This document shows, piece after piece, positions 6,443-7,042 of a stretch of 7,042 bases of DNA. Source of the stretch: Rhodospirillales bacterium (GTDB lineage Bacteria > Pseudomonadota > Alphaproteobacteria > Rhodospirillales > Casp-alpha2); NCBI GenBank assembly GCA_021775275.1, contig JAJFIE010000504.1, positions 1-7,042 of the forward strand, written 5' to 3'. Within the stretch, counting starts at the first letter, position 1. Each line of letters opens with the position of its first letter. A model generated the notes under the pieces. It was not told the origin of the DNA. It did no database searches and saw nothing but the letters and a program-made list of their open reading frames with translations. A program made the translations under genes and the position numbers.

Positions 6443-6450
6443 CGATATGG

Positions 6451-6469
6451 ATTCCGGATTACACGGAAT
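6451..6469. repeat. Inverted repeat in divergent intergenic region (operator candidate)
   Basis: ATTCCG and CGGAAT form perfect 6-bp arms around a seven-base spacer (GATTACA). The element is about 42 bp before the kinase start and about 116 bp before the binding-protein start. That position suits an operator, but the arms are short and chance is possible. Confidence 0.35.
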
Positions 6470-6471
6470 TG

Positions 6472-6485
6472 ACCACGATCATGGT
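6472..6485. repeat. Near-palindrome ACCA-CGATCA-TGGT (operator candidate)
   Basis: ACCA (6472-6475) and TGGT (6482-6485) flank a central GATC. Only the pair C6476/A6481 breaks the symmetry, giving a 14-bp palindrome with one mismatch. It lies two bases after the neighbouring inverted repeat, so the two may form one regulatory block in the divergent promoter region. Confidence 0.3.
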
Positions 6486-6494
6486 TCTATCTTC

Positions 6495-6524
6495 TTGCCC
6501 AACATCAAATCTTTCTCTTACTAT
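6495..6524 (+). promoter_or_regulatory. Weak sigma-70-like promoter candidate for the binding-protein gene
   Basis: TTGCCC (6495-6500) and TACTAT (6519-6524) are separated by 18 bases, each matching four of six consensus positions. The -10 is about 60 bases before the ATG at 6586. The match is modest, but it is the best placed pair I see on the plus strand of this 176-bp intergenic region. Confidence 0.25.
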
Positions 6525-6573
6525 CAAATACCAAGAGGCTAGGGTACGACAATGGCCTGCCTCAAAAACCCAT

Positions 6574-6578
6574 GGGAG
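6574..6578 (+). promoter_or_regulatory. Shine-Dalgarno sequence of the PotD-like gene
   Basis: GGGAG ends seven bases before the ATG at 6586. It supports that start, and the predicted signal peptide begins directly at it. Confidence 0.6.
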
Positions 6579-6585
6579 ATCAAAA

Positions 6586-7042
6586 ATGCAAAGCAACCTA
6601 CTGCGTCGGCTCGCGATTTCATTGAGCCTGACTGTCGGCCTGCTGATGACAAGCGCACAGTCGTTTGCCGGGGAAATCCGGGTCTTGAACTGGCAGGGCT
6701 ATGGCACGGACGAAGCCTGGGCCTTGGAAATGTTCAAGGAAAGAACCGGCACCAAAGTGGTTCATGACTACTTCAATTCCGAACAGGAAATGTTGACCAA
6801 ATTGCGAACCAACCCCGGCGCCTATGACGTTGTACTGATCAACAGTTCGTTTACCGCACAAGCCACAAAAGAAGGCCTGATCCAGGCCATTGATACATCA
6901 GGCATGAAAAATGTCGGCGATCTGAGCCCCAATATGCGCAATGACGTTAGCCTGGTCCAGGGCGGCAAGACCTATGGCGTCGCCTGGGTTTGGGGCGTGA
7001 CCTCATTCGCCGTTGACACCAATGACTTCAAAACCGTCCCGG
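6586..7042 (+). CDS. PotD-like periplasmic polyamine-type binding protein, N-terminal part (3' end outside window)
   Basis: The visible 152 codons encode a secreted binding protein of the spermidine/putrescine (PotD/PotF) family, which captures its ligand in the periplasm for an ABC importer. A signal peptide is clear: basic L-L-R-R (5-8), a hydrophobic core (about 9-22) and a likely signal-peptidase I cut after A28 in S-F-A-G. There is no lipobox cysteine. The mature start E-I-R-V-L-N-W-Q-G-Y matches the family's N-terminal strand, in which N-W-x-x-Y is usual. Further matches are T-K-L-R-T (71-75), A-Y-D-V-V, G-L-I-Q-A-I-D and Y-G-V-A-W-V-W-G. The frame has no stop up to the window edge, so the gene is cut there and downstream transporter genes are expected beyond. 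It is divergent from the kinase operon. Ligand identity (polyamine or another cation or amino-acid-like compound) cannot be settled from this half. Confidence 0.9.
   Translation, partial: MQSNLLRRLAISLSLTVGLLMTSAQSFAGEIRVLNWQGYGTDEAWALEMFKERTGTKVVHDYFNSEQEMLTKLRTNPGAYDVVLINSSFTAQATKEGLIQAIDTSGMKNVGDLSPNMRNDVSLVQGGKTYGVAWVWGVTSFAVDTNDFKTVP

Noticed and set aside
6552..6767. Plus-strand frame of 71 codons at the start of the PotD-like gene
   Set aside because: It is in a different frame from the binding protein, whose signal peptide and family motifs in frame from 6586 are decisive.

Overview
The window looks like a piece of an alphaproteobacterial chromosome. This is inferred from the moderate GC content (mid-50s percent by eye), the rhizobial-style fused double-ATPase importer subunit, and a small DUF1127-like protein, a family abundant in Alphaproteobacteria. 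No marker gene fixes the genus. Nearly every base is explained by ordinary metabolic and transport genes; no phage, insertion sequence, CRISPR array or defence module is visible.

Region 1 (1-3342, plus strand) is the downstream part of a peptide/nickel-type (Dpp/Opp) ABC importer operon. It holds the C-terminal end of a DppB-like permease, a complete DppC-like permease and a complete 632-residue protein carrying both ATPase domains. The genes are almost contiguous and end at a strong intrinsic terminator. The substrate-binding protein and the start of the first permease lie outside the window.

Region 2 (3372-6409, minus strand) converges on region 1. Read in its own direction it is a PfkB/ribokinase-like sugar kinase, then a nucleoside hydrolase 16 bp later, then a class I SAM-dependent methyltransferase 38 bp later. 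After a 158-bp gap with an inverted repeat comes a 53-residue DUF1127-like small ORF with its own Shine-Dalgarno sequence. The hydrolase would split a ribonucleoside into base and ribose, and the kinase would turn ribose into ribose 5-phosphate. The methyltransferase has no obvious place in that two-step pathway and is the least explained member of the set.

Region 3 (6410-7042, plus strand) starts with a 176-bp divergent intergenic region carrying two inverted-repeat elements and a weak promoter candidate. It is followed by the first 152 codons of a PotD-like periplasmic polyamine-type binding protein with a clear signal peptide, probably the first gene of another importer operon cut off by the window edge.

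The best leads are the unannotated DUF1127-like small ORF, the methyltransferase in the nucleoside salvage cassette, and the symmetric elements between the kinase and the binding protein. I do not see convincing evidence of a wholly new system.
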